DNA of 64,000 nt from positions 1,798,001 through 1,862,000 of the forward strand of contig NZ_CP109598.1 in the NCBI RefSeq assembly GCF_036327775.1, in the 5' to 3' direction. The stretch comes from Streptomyces sp. NBC_01498. GTDB taxonomy: Bacteria; Actinomycetota; Actinomycetes; Streptomycetales; Streptomycetaceae. The position numbers and the translations under genes were made by a program. This document shows positions 48,330-58,152 of this stretch, piece after piece (positions within the stretch are counted from its first letter, which is position 1; each line of letters opens with the position of its first letter). The notes under the pieces are model-generated. The model saw only the letters and a program-made list of their open reading frames with translations. It did not search any database and was not told the DNA's origin.

Positions 48330-50216
48330 TCAGTCGTCCAGGCTGTCGCCGAAGTCGGGGCGCACGCCCCGGGCGGCCAGGACCTCGTCGTTGGAGGTGC
48401 CCGCGGCCACCATCGGCCAGACCTGGGCGTCCTCGTGGACGATGAAGTCGACCACCACGGGGCGGTCGTTGATGGAGTTCGCCTTGGCGATCACCGCGTC
48501 CAGCTCGTCCGGGGACTCGCACCGCATGGAGACGCAGCCCATGGCCTCGGCCAGCTTCACGAAGTCCGGGACACGGGTGCCGCCGTTGGGCTTGGCGTCC
48601 TCCGCGCGGCCCGCGCCCTCGAAGGAGCCGCCGGAGGCGACATCGGGGCCGGCGTGCAGGACGGTGTTGGAGTAGCGCTGGTTGTAGAACAGGGTCTGCC
48701 ACTGGCGGACCATGCCCAGCGCGCCGTTGTTGATGATCGCGACCTTGATGGGGATGTTGTTGAGGGCGCAGGTGGTCAGTTCCTGATTGGTCATCTGGAA
48801 GCAGCCGTCGCCGTCGATGGCCCACACCGTACGGTCCGGGCGGCCGGCCTTGGCGCCCATCGCGGCCGGGACCGCGTAGCCCATCGTGCCCGCGCCGCCG
48901 GAGTTGAGCCAGGTGGCGGGCTGTTCGTAGTCGATGAAGTGGGCGGCCCACATCTGGTGCTGGCCGACGCCCGCCGCGTAGATGGTGTCGTCCGGGGCCA
49001 GTTGGCCGATGCGCTGGATGACGTGCTGCGGCGAGAGGCTGCCGTCCGCGGGCTGGTCGAAGCCGAGCGGGTAGGTCTCGCGCCAGCGGCTCAGGTCGCG
49101 CCACCAGGCGCTGTAGTCACCGGTGTTGCCGTCGGTGTGCTCGGCCTGGACGGCCTGGACGAGGTCGGCGAGGACCTCGCGGGCGTCACCGACGATCGGC
49201 ACGTCCGCGGCGCGGTTCTTGCCGATCTCGGCGGGGTCGACATCGGCGTGGACGATCTTCGCGTAGGGGGCGAAGCTGTCCAGCTTGCCGGTGACCCGGT
49301 CGTCGAAGCGGGCGCCGAGGGCGACGATCAGGTCGGCCTTCTGGAGCGCGGTGACGGCGGTGACCGACCCGTGCATGCCCGGCATTCCCACGTGCAGCGG
49401 GTGGCTGTCGGGGAAGGCGCCCAGCGCCATCAGGGTGGTGGTGACGGGGGCGTTGGTCAGCTCGGCGAGCATCCGCAGTTCGGCGGTGGCACGGGCCTTG
49501 ATGACCCCGCCGCCGACGTACAGCACCGGCCGCTTGGCCTGGGTGATCAGCTTGGCGGCCTCGCGGATCTGCTTGGCGTGCGGCTTGGTGACGGGGCGGT
49601 AGCCGGGGAGCTCCTGGGTGGGCGGCCAGCTGAAGGTGGTCTTCGCCTGGAGGGCGTCCTTGGCGATGTCGACCAGGACCGGGCCCGGACGGCCGGTGGA
49701 GGCGATGTGGAACGCCTCGGCGATGGTGCGCGGGATGTCCTCGGCCTTGGTGACCAGGAAGTTGTGCTTGGTGATCGGCATCGTGATGCCGCAGATGTCC
49801 GCCTCCTGGAAGGCGTCCGTGCCGATGGCCTTGCTCGCCACCTGGCCGGTGATCGCGACGAGCGGCACGGAGTCCATGTGCGCGTCGGCGATGGGGGTGA
49901 CCAGGTTGGTGGCGCCGGGGCCCGAGGTGGCCATGCAGACGCCGACCTTGCCGGTGGCCTGCGCGTACCCGGTGGCCGCGTGGCCGGCGCCCTGCTCGTG
50001 GCGGACCAGGATGTGCCGGACCCGGGTGGAGTCCATCATCGGGTCGTAGGCGGGGAGGATCGCGCCGCCGGGGATGCCGAATACGGTGTCGGCCCCCACT
50101 TCCTCAAGAGAGCGGATGAGGGACTGCGCGCCCGTGACGTGCTCAACGGTGGCGGACGAGGGTCCGCCACTACGGGCGCGCGGCGTCGGGTGGGCCCCGG
50201 TGGCCTGCTCGGTCAT
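48330..50216 (-). CDS. ilvB: Acetolactate synthase large catalytic subunit
   Basis: ThDP-dependent enzyme of Val, Leu and Ile synthesis. 628 aa from ATG 50216 (a TTG two codons earlier is possible), with GAGAAGAG about 10 bases upstream. The catalytic Glu is in [15 protein letters not shown], and the ThDP/Mg motif reads [20 protein letters not shown]. It opens the ilvB-ilvN-ilvC operon behind a leader peptide and terminator. Confidence 0.96.
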   Translation of the reverse strand: MTEQATGAHPTPRARSGGPSSATVEHVTGAQSLIRSLEEVGADTVFGIPGGAILPAYDPMMDSTRVRHILVRHEQGAGHAATGYAQATGKVGVCMATSGPGATNLVTPIADAHMDSVPLVAITGQVASKAIGTDAFQEADICGITMPITKHNFLVTKAEDIPRTIAEAFHIASTGRPGPVLVDIAKDALQAKTTFSWPPTQELPGYRPVTKPHAKQIREAAKLITQAKRPVLYVGGGVIKARATAELRMLAELTNAPVTTTLMALGAFPDSHPLHVGMPGMHGSVTAVTALQKADLIVALGARFDDRVTGKLDSFAPYAKIVHADVDPAEIGKNRAADVPIVGDAREVLADLVQAVQAEHTDGNTGDYSAWWRDLSRWRETYPLGFDQPADGSLSPQHVIQRIGQLAPDDTIYAAGVGQHQMWAAHFIDYEQPATWLNSGGAGTMGYAVPAAMGAKAGRPDRTVWAIDGDGCFQMTNQELTTCALNNIPIKVAIINNGALGMVRQWQTLFYNQRYSNTVLHAGPDVASGGSFEGAGRAEDAKPNGGTRVPDFVKLAEAMGCVSMRCESPDELDAVIAKANSINDRPVVVDFIVHEDAQVWPMVAAGTSNDEVLAARGVRPDFGDSLDD

Positions 50217-50275
50217 CGTCAATCTCTTCTCAAGGCTGAGGGTTTTTGCGTGGTTTTGGGCGGTGCCGGTGCAAC

Positions 50276-50309
50276 AAAAAACCCCTCGTGCCGGGAGGCA
50301 GGCGAGGGG
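50276..50309 (-). terminator. Leader terminator (attenuator) of the ilvBNC operon
   Basis: On the minus strand CCCCTCG and CGAGGGG form a perfect 7-bp stem with a 14-base loop that itself holds a TGCC/GGCA pair, followed by six T. It lies 60 bases before the ilvB start and 43 bases after the leader stop. Confidence 0.88.
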
Positions 50310-50351
50310 AGCGCGTCGGTGCGGTCTACAGAACCGATGACGGTCACTGTG

Positions 50352-50393
50352 TCAGCCGACGCGCTGTCCAAGTACGAGAATTCGGGTGCGCAT
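50352..50393 (-). CDS. ilvB leader peptide MRTRILVLGQRVG
   Basis: A 13-codon ORF with consecutive Ile-Leu-Val-Leu codons (ATT CTC GTA CTT). It is the conserved actinobacterial leader that controls ilvBNC by ribosome-mediated attenuation: stalling at low charged Leu, Val or Ile tRNA blocks the terminator. GGGAGG lies about 10 bases upstream of the ATG. Confidence 0.9.
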   Translation of the reverse strand: MRTRILVLGQRVG

Positions 50394-50426
50394 GGCATTG
50401 ACCCTCCCTCCGACGCGCCGCCACTG

Positions 50427-53400
50427 TCAAGTGGGTGGGACTGGCGTCTCAACATTTGAGCGGAGGGTAGGACGGTTGAGGGGGCGCGGGATCATGTCGG
50501 GGGTGGCCGCGCGCGTACGCCGCACGGGCAGCGATCCGGCGGTCAGCACCGGCAGCGGCGGGACCCCGGGGACGGCGAAACCGCCCCGGACCAGGGCGCG
50601 GCGCAGCCGGTACTCGTCGAGCGGGCCGGAGAACGCCGTGCCCTGCCCGTGGGTGCAGCCCATGGCGCGCAGTGCCGTGACCTGTTCCGGCAGGTCCACG
50701 CCCTCGGCCACCGAGACCATGCCGAGGTCGCAGGCGATCCGGAGCAGTCCGGCCGTGATCTTGTGCAGCCGGGCGGACTCCACGACGCCCTCGACCAGCC
50801 CCCGGTCGAGTTTCAGTACGTCGACGGGGAGCCGGCGCAGCGCGTTGATCGCCGCGTAGCCGCTGCCGAAGCCGTCCAGCGCGATCCGTACGCCGAGACG
50901 GCGCAGGGCGACCAGACGGCGTTCCAGCTCGTCCAGGGAGGTCCGGGGATCGCTGTCGGCCAGTTCGATCAGCAGGGCTCCGGAGGGCAGCCCGTGGCGG
51001 GTCAGGAGTGCCTCGATGGAGCCGAGCGGCAGGGAGCGGTCGAGGAGTCTGCGGGCGGAGAGCCGGACGGTGACCGGTGTGGCGTGGCCGGCGCGGGCGC
51101 GCTCGGCGGCCTGCTTGACGGCCTCCTCCAGGAGCCAGCGTCCTAACTCGGCGGTGCGGTCGCTGTCGTCGGCGCCGCGCAGGAACTCGGCGGGTGTGTA
51201 GAGGATGCCCTGGGTGGAGCGCCAGCGGGCCTGGGCGGCGACGGCGGAGATCTGTCCGGTGGCCAGGTCGACCACGGGCTGGTGGAGCAGGGCGAACTCG
51301 CCGTCGCGCAGGGCGGTGCGCAGCTTGGTGGCCAGTTCGGTCCTGCGGACCACGTCGGCCTGCATCTGGGGCGCGTACAGCTCGACGCGGTTCTTGCCGC
51401 CGGCCTTGGCGCGGTACATGGCGAGGTCGGCGTTGCGCATGAGGTCGGTGGGGGTGGTGCCGGGCTCGGCGAAAGCGACGCCGATGGAGGCGGCGACCCG
51501 GACGTCGTTGCCGTCGATGCGGTACGGCTGGGAGAGCCGCAGGCGCAGCCGGTCGGCGATCTCGTGGACCTGGTACTCGCGGGCGGTCTGGTCGTCGGTG
51601 CCGTCGCCGAGGATGAGCGCGGCGAACTCGTCCCCGCCGAGCCGGGCGGCGGTGTCCCCGGCCCGTACGGACTCCTGGAGGCGGCGGGCGGCGTGGATCA
51701 GCAGTTCGTCGCCGACCTGGTGGCCGAGGCGGTCGTTGACGCCCTTGAAGCCGTCGAGGTCGATGAAGAGCACCGCCGTGCCGGGGTCGTGGACCCGGCG
51801 GCCGGACAGGGAGCGGCGGACCCGCTCGGTGAACAGGGCGCGGTTGGGCAGGTCGGTGAGCGGATCGTGCTCGGCGTTGTGCTGCAACTGGGCCTGGAGC
51901 CGGACGCGTTCGGTGACGTCGCGGCTGTTGAGGATCAGGCCGCCCTGGTGGCGGTTGACCGTCGACTCCACGTTCAGCCAGTCGCCGGTGCCGGAAGCGA
52001 AGCGGCATTCGATGCGGGTGGTGGGTTCCTCCGTGGGAGGGGCGGCGAGGAAGCGCCGTACCTCGCGTTTGACCCGGCCGCGGTCGTCCGGGTGGATGAT
52101 CGATTCGAGCGGGGCGCCGACGAGACCGTCCGCCTCGCGTCCGTAGACACCGGCGGCGGCCGGGCTGACGTAGTCGAGGGTGCCCTCGGGTCCGGCGATC
52201 ATGATGACGTCGCTGGAGCCCTGGACCAGGGAACGGAAGTGGTTCTCCTTCTGGGCCAGTTCGTGGGTGAGCGCGATGTTGTCGACGAGCATGATGCCCT
52301 GCCGGACGACCAGGGCCAGGACGACCGTGCAGCCGGTGAGGACCACCACGCGGTCGACGCGCCGGCCCTCGATGACGTTGTACAGGATGCCCAGGGTGCA
52401 CACGGCGGCGGCGAGATACGGCGTGAGGGCCGCCAGGGAGCCCGCTATGGGCCTGCCGGAGTTCCGGGGTCCCCGGGGCGCCCGCACGTGCGCGGGGGCG
52501 CTCTCCTCGGCCTTGCGGACGCCCCAGGGCGCGTACGCGAGCAGCAGCGACCCGGCGAACCAGCCCGCGTCGAGCAGTTGGCCCGAGCGGTAGCTCTCGC
52601 GGAGCAGCGGGGAGGTGAACAGCGCGTCGCACACGACCGTGAGGGCGAGCGCGGCGATGGCGGAGTTGATCGCCGTACGGCTGCCGGTGGAGCGCCGGAA
52701 GTGCAGGGCGAGCACCATGCTGACGAGCACGATGTCCAGCAGCGGATAGGCGAGGGAGAGCGCCGCGTGGGCGACGGTCTCGCCGTCGAAGTGCGTGGTG
52801 TGGGCGAGCGCGAGGCTCCAGGACAGGGTGAGGAGCGAGCCGCCGATCAGCCAGGCGTCGAGACCGAGACAGACCCAGCCGGCCTTGCTGACGGGGCGTT
52901 TGGCCAGGACGAGCAGGCCGACGATGGCCGGTGGCGCGAAGCAGAGGAAGAACAGGTCGGCGAGGGACGGGCTCGGCACGGGGCGGTCGAGGACCACCTC
53001 GTACCAGCCCCAGACCGCGTTCCCGCCGGCGGCCATCGCGGAGGAGAGCGAGAAGAGCAGCCAGGCGGGGCGGAAGCGGCTGTCGTTGCCCCGGGCGTAG
53101 AGGAAGCAGGAGACCGCCGCGATGAGGGCGGCGACGCTGAGGCCGAAGTCGCCCATGATCAGGGCCACTTCGCGGGAGCCCCAGCCGAGGGCCGCGCCCG
53201 TGGCGTAGCCGCCGCAGATCAGGGCGAGGAGGAGTTGCGCGAGGAGGCCGCCGCCGTCGGCGTCCTTGTCGGTGCCGTTCGTGCCGCCGGAGGTGTCGGG
53301 GCGGCCGATGAGGGCCTCGGGGGCGGTCACGGGGTCACCTCGGAGCGCGTCGCCGTCACCGCCGGGCCGCCGGGTCCGGTCGCCCGCGGGGCGGCCGTCG

Positions 53401-53669
53401 TCCCGATACGGGGCGCCGTGCCTGGGGCCGGCAGGACGCGCGCCGCCGGGGCGCGGTCCTTCCCGGCCGGGCCGTGCGTGGTCGCGGCCGGGCCGCGTGC
53501 CGGCGGGCCCTCGGCCCGTCGTGGGTGGCCCTTCCGCGTCGGATCGTTCGTCCATCGGCAGTACATCGCCCGTCGCCCCCCTCGGATTCTGATCGCTCCG
53601 CCACGCCGCCCCTCGCGCGGCGCGGCCCCCAGATCGGGACGATACACCAGACTCGTCACTCAGGGACAT
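50427..53669 (-). CDS. Membrane PAS-GGDEF protein with degenerate EAL domain
   Basis: 1080 aa from ATG 53669, which has AGGAG 4 bases upstream; GTG 53330, also with a good site (GAGGTGA), would remove a disordered Arg/Gly/Pro-rich N-terminus of 113 residues. About ten helices fill residues 145-480. A PAS domain follows (FRSLVQGSSDVIMIAG), then a GGDEF domain with intact RLGGDEFAAL at about 676. The last 260 residues are EAL-like but the motif is AVAAQARW in place of xVEALxRW, and DDFG is DGFG, so phosphodiesterase activity is unlikely. Predicted to make c-di-GMP. It resembles the S. venezuelae/S. coelicolor protein next to ilvB (from memory SCO5511, CdgC-like). Divergent from nothing; it ends 34 bases from the ilvB leader. 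Confidence 0.88.
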   Translation of the reverse strand: MSLSDESGVSSRSGGRAARGAAWRSDQNPRGATGDVLPMDERSDAEGPPTTGRGPAGTRPGRDHARPGREGPRPGGARPAGPRHGAPYRDDGRPAGDRTRRPGGDGDALRGDPVTAPEALIGRPDTSGGTNGTDKDADGGGLLAQLLLALICGGYATGAALGWGSREVALIMGDFGLSVAALIAAVSCFLYARGNDSRFRPAWLLFSLSSAMAAGGNAVWGWYEVVLDRPVPSPSLADLFFLCFAPPAIVGLLVLAKRPVSKAGWVCLGLDAWLIGGSLLTLSWSLALAHTTHFDGETVAHAALSLAYPLLDIVLVSMVLALHFRRSTGSRTAINSAIAALALTVVCDALFTSPLLRESYRSGQLLDAGWFAGSLLLAYAPWGVRKAEESAPAHVRAPRGPRNSGRPIAGSLAALTPYLAAAVCTLGILYNVIEGRRVDRVVVLTGCTVVLALVVRQGIMLVDNIALTHELAQKENHFRSLVQGSSDVIMIAGPEGTLDYVSPAAAGVYGREADGLVGAPLESIIHPDDRGRVKREVRRFLAAPPTEEPTTRIECRFASGTGDWLNVESTVNRHQGGLILNSRDVTERVRLQAQLQHNAEHDPLTDLPNRALFTERVRRSLSGRRVHDPGTAVLFIDLDGFKGVNDRLGHQVGDELLIHAARRLQESVRAGDTAARLGGDEFAALILGDGTDDQTAREYQVHEIADRLRLRLSQPYRIDGNDVRVAASIGVAFAEPGTTPTDLMRNADLAMYRAKAGGKNRVELYAPQMQADVVRRTELATKLRTALRDGEFALLHQPVVDLATGQISAVAAQARWRSTQGILYTPAEFLRGADDSDRTAELGRWLLEEAVKQAAERARAGHATPVTVRLSARRLLDRSLPLGSIEALLTRHGLPSGALLIELADSDPRTSLDELERRLVALRRLGVRIALDGFGSGYAAINALRRLPVDVLKLDRGLVEGVVESARLHKITAGLLRIACDLGMVSVAEGVDLPEQVTALRAMGCTHGQGTAFSGPLDEYRLRRALVRGGFAVPGVPPLPVLTAGSLPVRRTRAATPDMIPRPLNRPTLRSNVETPVPPT

Positions 53670-53733
53670 AGTTCTCCTACTCTCTGTGACGAGCAGGGGA
53701 GTTGTCGATCCCTGGGTGCGGATCCGCGCGGGC

Positions 53734-54672
53734 TCAGCCGGTGGTGAGCACGACGTTGCGCAGAACCTCCCCCGCCGCGTAGCGGGTGAGCTGATCGGCG
53801 AGCAGACGCTTGGCACGGGGCATGAAGGCCGAGGTGGAGCCGCCCACGTGCGGGCTGATGACGACACCCGGAGCATGCCAGAGAGGGTGGCCCGCCGGGA
53901 GGGGTTCCGGATCGGTGACGTCCAGAGCGGCCCGGATCCTTCCGCTTTCCAGTTCGGCGAGGAGCGCCCCGGTGTCGGCGACGGGGCCGCGCGCGACGTT
54001 CACGAACAGGGCGCCGTCCTTCATCCGGGCCAGGAACTCGGCTCCGGCCAGCCCCTTCGTCTCCTCGGTGAGCGGCGTCGTCATGATCACGACGTCCGCC
54101 TCGGGGAGCAGGTCCGGCAGATCGGCGAGCGCGTGCACGGGGCCGCGCTCGGTGGCACGGGCGGAGCGCGCCACGCGCGCCACCCGCGCGCACTCGAAGG
54201 GCGTGAGCCGGTCCTCGACGGCCGCGCCTATGGAGCCGTAGCCGACGATGAGGACGGACCTGTCGGCGAGCGCGGGGTAGAAGCCGGAGCGCCACTCCTC
54301 GGCGTCCTGGCCCCGGACGAAGCCGGGGATGCCGCGCAGGGAGGCGAGGATCAGCGCGAGGGTGAGCTCCGCCGTGCTGGCCTCGTGGACGCCTCGGGCG
54401 TTGCAGAGGCGTACGCCGGCGGGCAGTGTGCCGAGTCCCGGTGTGACGTGGTCGATCCCGGCCGACAGGGTCTGGACGACGCGTACGGACGTCATGGCGG
54501 CGAGGGGCCGGAGCGCGACGTCCATGCCCTTCATGTACGGCACGACGTAGAAGGCGCAGTCGGCCGGGTCGGCGGGGTAGTCCGCGCCGCCGTCCCAGTG
54601 GCGGTAGGCCAGGTCCCCGGGGAGTCCTTCTATCTCGTCGGCGGGGATCGGCAGCCACACGTCTGGAGTCAT
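53734..54672 (-). CDS. D-isomer specific 2-hydroxyacid dehydrogenase
   Basis: NAD-dependent dehydrogenase, 312 aa. The Rossmann site is VLIVGYGSIGAAVEDRL. The catalytic Arg lies in NVARGPVADTGALL, the Glu in DVTDPEPLP and the His in ISPHVGGST. The N-terminal substrate domain (YVVPYMKGMDVA, VVQTLSAGIDHV) is typical. Substrate unknown. It is close to but convergent with nothing; the AKR gene on the other strand starts 199 bases away. Confidence 0.9.
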   Translation of the reverse strand: MTPDVWLPIPADEIEGLPGDLAYRHWDGGADYPADPADCAFYVVPYMKGMDVALRPLAAMTSVRVVQTLSAGIDHVTPGLGTLPAGVRLCNARGVHEASTAELTLALILASLRGIPGFVRGQDAEEWRSGFYPALADRSVLIVGYGSIGAAVEDRLTPFECARVARVARSARATERGPVHALADLPDLLPEADVVIMTTPLTEETKGLAGAEFLARMKDGALFVNVARGPVADTGALLAELESGRIRAALDVTDPEPLPAGHPLWHAPGVVISPHVGGSTSAFMPRAKRLLADQLTRYAAGEVLRNVVLTTG

Positions 54673-54870
54673 GGTCAGGAGGCTATGCGACGCCCCCGGG
54701 GGCGAAGAAGGGCCCGGTGCCCCGGCGGCGGGGAGGGGCGCCGTGCGGGCGGGCGCGGACGGGGCCGGGGTGTCGCGGCGCCGGCGGGGCCATGAGGTTA
54801 GCTGGTGGGTGTCCGGCGGCGGTGCGTCCGGCGGGAGCGGGCGTGTGAAGCGGCGGGAGGGGCAGGGCAG

Positions 54871-55863
54871 TTGGAGCGCAGGGCGATCGGTGCGACGGCA
54901 CTCACGGTGGGCGCCGTCGGACTCGGCTGTATGCCGATGAGCTGGGCCTACACCGCGTCCGAGCGGCGGGGCGACCGTTCGTCGCGCACGGTGCACGCGG
55001 CGCTCGACGCGGGTACGACGCTGCTGGACACGGCCGACATGTACGGCCCGTTCACCAACGAGCTGCTGCTGGGGCGGGTGCTGGAGGAGCGGCGGGGCGA
55101 CGTCTTCCTGTCCACCAAGTGCGGTCTGCTGGTGGGTGATCAGCATCTCGTCGCCAACGGCCGCCCCGGCTATGTGCGCCGGGCGTGCGACGCGTCGCTG
55201 CGGCGGCTGCGGACGGATGTGATCGACCTGTACCAGCTGCACCGCGCCGATCCGGAGGTGCCGGTCGAGGAGACCTGGGGCGCGATGGCGGAGCTGGTGG
55301 CGGCGGGGAAGGTGCGGGCGCTGGGGATGTGCGCGGTGGACGCGTCCGCGTCGCGCCGTACGGGCGCGGACCGGTACGGCGGAACGATTCGGCTGCTGGA
55401 GCGGATGCAGCAGGTGTTCCCGGTGAGCGCGGTGCAGGCGGAGCTGTCGGTCTGGTCGCGGGAGGCGGCGGAGCGGCTGCTGCCGTGGTGCGCGGCGCGG
55501 GGGGTGGGATTCCTGGCGGCGATGCCGCTGGGCAACGGCTATCTGACCGGGACGCTCACCCCGGGGCAGGGGTTCGAGCCGGACGACGTACGGGCCAGGC
55601 ATCCGCGCTTCACCGCCGAGATGATGGCGTCGAACCAGCCGGTGGTGGCGGGGCTGCGGCGGGTCGCCGAGCGGCACGGGGCGACCCCGGCGCAGGTGGC
55701 GCTGGCGTGGGTGCTGGCACGCGGCCCGCAGGTGGTGCCCGTTCCGGGGGCGAAGCGGGAGCGGTGGGCGGTGGAGAACGCGCGCGCGGCGGAGCTGGAG
55801 CTGTCACCGGCGGATCTGGCCGAGATCGCGGCGCCGCCCCCGGCGTGGGAGTCGTGGCACTGA
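54871..55863 (+). CDS. Aldo/keto reductase
   Basis: NADPH-linked TIM-barrel reductase, 330 aa from TTG 54871 with GGGAGGGG about 8 bases upstream; the longer frame from 54805 is not family-like. The catalytic tetrad is visible: Asp and Tyr in LLDTADMYGP, Lys in FLSTKCGLL, His in YQLHRADPE. The phosphate-binding end reads PVPGAKRERWAVEN. Substrate unknown. Confidence 0.9.
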   Translation: MERRAIGATALTVGAVGLGCMPMSWAYTASERRGDRSSRTVHAALDAGTTLLDTADMYGPFTNELLLGRVLEERRGDVFLSTKCGLLVGDQHLVANGRPGYVRRACDASLRRLRTDVIDLYQLHRADPEVPVEETWGAMAELVAAGKVRALGMCAVDASASRRTGADRYGGTIRLLERMQQVFPVSAVQAELSVWSREAAERLLPWCAARGVGFLAAMPLGNGYLTGTLTPGQGFEPDDVRARHPRFTAEMMASNQPVVAGLRRVAERHGATPAQVALAWVLARGPQVVPVPGAKRERWAVENARAAELELSPADLAEIAAPPPAWESWH

Positions 55864-55942
55864 CACCGGGTGGATGGGAACCTTGACCGGTGCCGCGGAG
55901 GTTCCACCGTGGAGACGGCGTCAGTCGAAGGGATCCAAGACC

Positions 55943-57106
55943 GTGCAACGTGCTCCAGTGACGGCCCTGTTGGTGGCGGCGGCGCTGCTCGTGGCGACCG
56001 CGTGCTCGTCCTCCGACGAGGCGCCGAGGGCCGAGGGCCCGACGGGTTCCCCGTCGGCGTCGGACGGGTCGGCGTCCCCGGACGGCGCGGCGAAGCCGTC
56101 GGCGCCGCCCGCGAAGGGCTCGGCGAAGGTGGTGTCCACGCTCACCGAGGGCCTGAAATCGCCGTGGGGCATCGCCGCGCTGCCCGAGGGCGATCTGCTG
56201 GTGGGCTCGCGCGACGCGGGCACGATCACCCGGGTCGATGCCGAGACCGGCGCGAAGACCGAGGTGGGCGAGGTGCCCGGGGTCTCCCCCGGCGGCGAGG
56301 GCGGGCTGCTGGGCCTGGCGCTGTCGCCGACGTTCGCCGCCGACACCTATGTGTACGCGTACTTCACGACGGACTCCGACAATCGCATCGCCCGGATGCT
56401 GTACGACCCGAAGAGGCCGGTGGGCCGGCAACTGGGCGCGCCCGACACGGTGCTGCGGGGCATCCCGAAGGGCACCATCCACAACGGTGGCCGGATCGCG
56501 TTCGGCCCGGACCGGATGCTCTACGCGGGCACGGGTGAGACGGGCGACACGGGCCTCGCGCAGGACAAGAAGTCCCTGGGCGGGAAGATTCTGCGGATGA
56601 CCCCGGAGGGTGAGCCGGCGCACGGCAACCCGGAGGCGGACTCGGTCGTGTACACGTACGGCCACCGCAATGTGCAGGGGCTCGCCTGGGACTCCGGGAA
56701 GCGGCTGTGGGCGTCGGAGTTCGGCCAGAACACCTGGGACGAGCTGAATCTGATCGAGCCGGGGAAGAATTACGGCTGGCCGGAGGCCGAGGGCAAGGCG
56801 GGGAAGGCGGGCTTCGTCGATCCGGTGGAGGAGTGGCGTACCCGCGACGCGTCCCCGAGCGGGATCGCCTTCGCCGAGGGGTCGATCTGGATGGCGGCCC
56901 TGCGCGGCGAGCGGCTGTGGCGGATCCCGCTGGCCGGGCCGAAGGCGTCGGCGGCCCCGCAGGCGTTCCTGGAGGGCGAGTACGGGCGGCTGCGCACGGT
57001 GCTGGCGACCGGCGACGGGGCGCTGTGGCTCCTGACCAACAACACGGACGGCCGGGGCACCCCGAAGCCGGGGGACGACCGGATTCTGCGGGTGGACGTG
57101 ACGTAG
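55943..57106 (+). CDS. PQQ-type glucose/sorbosone dehydrogenase lipoprotein
   Basis: Exported lipoprotein, 387 aa from GTG 55943. The signal has a hydrophobic core and lipobox VATACSS with Cys at about 22, followed by a Ser/Pro/Ala linker to about 55. The rest is a beta-propeller of the soluble glucose/sorbosone dehydrogenase family: SPWGIAALPEGDLLVGSRD, GEGGLLGLALSPTF, GRIAFGPDRMLYAGTGE, GHRNVQGLAWD. The His of IHNGGR and other propeller residues bind PQQ and substrate in known members. 79 bases after the AKR gene. Confidence 0.9.
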   Translation: MQRAPVTALLVAAALLVATACSSSDEAPRAEGPTGSPSASDGSASPDGAAKPSAPPAKGSAKVVSTLTEGLKSPWGIAALPEGDLLVGSRDAGTITRVDAETGAKTEVGEVPGVSPGGEGGLLGLALSPTFAADTYVYAYFTTDSDNRIARMLYDPKRPVGRQLGAPDTVLRGIPKGTIHNGGRIAFGPDRMLYAGTGETGDTGLAQDKKSLGGKILRMTPEGEPAHGNPEADSVVYTYGHRNVQGLAWDSGKRLWASEFGQNTWDELNLIEPGKNYGWPEAEGKAGKAGFVDPVEEWRTRDASPSGIAFAEGSIWMAALRGERLWRIPLAGPKASAAPQAFLEGEYGRLRTVLATGDGALWLLTNNTDGRGTPKPGDDRILRVDVT

Positions 57107-57446
57107 GGGCCGCCGGGAGGCGAGGTGGGCCCTGCCTGCGAGTGACTCGGGGCCCACCCGGGGATCGACCGCCCGAGCGGGTCCCACGCGGCTGCTCGGC
57201 AGCGGAATCGGCCTGTGGGTGCGTCGGCCGGGAGGCCGGGACGGCGGAAGGCGGCTGTGCCACGGGGGAAGGGGTCCCGGATCGGCGGATCGCCGGCGAC
57301 CGAATCCGTGGCGACATCGGACGCGTGCACCTCGGGCGCGAATTGACCCACGGCACAGGGGGGCACACAGGTGTGTGCCCCCCTTGTCGTGCCGGTCCTG
57401 TTGTCGCGCCTGTGCGGGCTGTCCCGTCCGGCCCGGCCCGTCCGCG
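57107..57446. other. Intergenic region after the PQQ-type dehydrogenase
   Basis: 340 bases with no supportable gene. The only clear element is the hairpin at 57357-57384. Confidence 0.5.
57357..57384. terminator. Hairpin terminator (convergent)
   Basis: AGGGGGGCACAC and GTGTGCCCCCCT form a 12-bp stem with a 4-base loop between two convergent genes; it can serve both. Confidence 0.8.
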
Positions 57447-58106
57447 TCAGCCCGCGGGCTGCGGCGCGTCCGGCGGTTCCGGCAGGGAGAGGAAGAGGTC
57501 GAAGTACATGCCGAGGGAGACCAGCAGGCCGAGGAAGGCGAGGACGAGACCCGCCACCGCGAACGGACGGACCCAGCTCGTGCGCTGCGGGAACCCGAAG
57601 GCCAGCAGACCGGCGGCCAGGGCCAGGGCGGCGAAGACGCCGTTCGTCAGCGCGACGGCGTGCCAGGCGTCGCCGTAGATCTCGGAGATCTGCTGTTCCG
57701 CCGTGCCGGTCTGGCCCAGTTCGATCTGGCCCTGGAGCGTCTCGCGCTCGGAGACGACCTTGCCGGACCAGGTCCCGATGAGCGAGATGACCGACAGCAG
57801 GACGGAGATCAGCGCGGCGGAGGCCGCGGCGAGACCGCCGGCCGACGACGGGGTGTACGCGCCGTCCAGGTCCTCGTCCGGGCTCTCCCCGTCCTCGCCG
57901 GCCACCACGTCACCCGCATAGGCGTCGGCGGCCGTGACGTCGGTCGTGCTCTCCCCGGCGCTGTCCGCCGCGGGACTCCCCCCGGGCTCCTTCGCCAGGC
58001 TCGGGCCCGGCGCGTCGTGCGTCTCGGCGGCGGCCGGGACAGCGCGTTCCGTCTCGGTGGCGCCTCCGGCGCCGACGGACTCTTCTGACTTGCTCGTGGG
58101 GTTCAT
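57447..58106 (-). CDS. Membrane protein with acidic N-terminus, unknown
   Basis: 219 aa from ATG 58106. The first 110 residues are an acidic, Ala/Ser/Asp-rich disordered stretch. Three or four helices follow at about 115-210 (ALISVLLSVISLIGTWSG, ALTNGVFAALALAAGLLAFG, FAVAGLVLAFLGLLVSLG). No family recognised. Its stop lies 63 bases from the terminator. Confidence 0.75.
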   Translation of the reverse strand: MNPTSKSEESVGAGGATETERAVPAAAETHDAPGPSLAKEPGGSPAADSAGESTTDVTAADAYAGDVVAGEDGESPDEDLDGAYTPSSAGGLAAASAALISVLLSVISLIGTWSGKVVSERETLQGQIELGQTGTAEQQISEIYGDAWHAVALTNGVFAALALAAGLLAFGFPQRTSWVRPFAVAGLVLAFLGLLVSLGMYFDLFLSLPEPPDAPQPAG

Positions 58107-58152
58107 GCGCCGCACGGTAGGGGGCCCGTATGAGAGATCCATGAGAGTTCGC

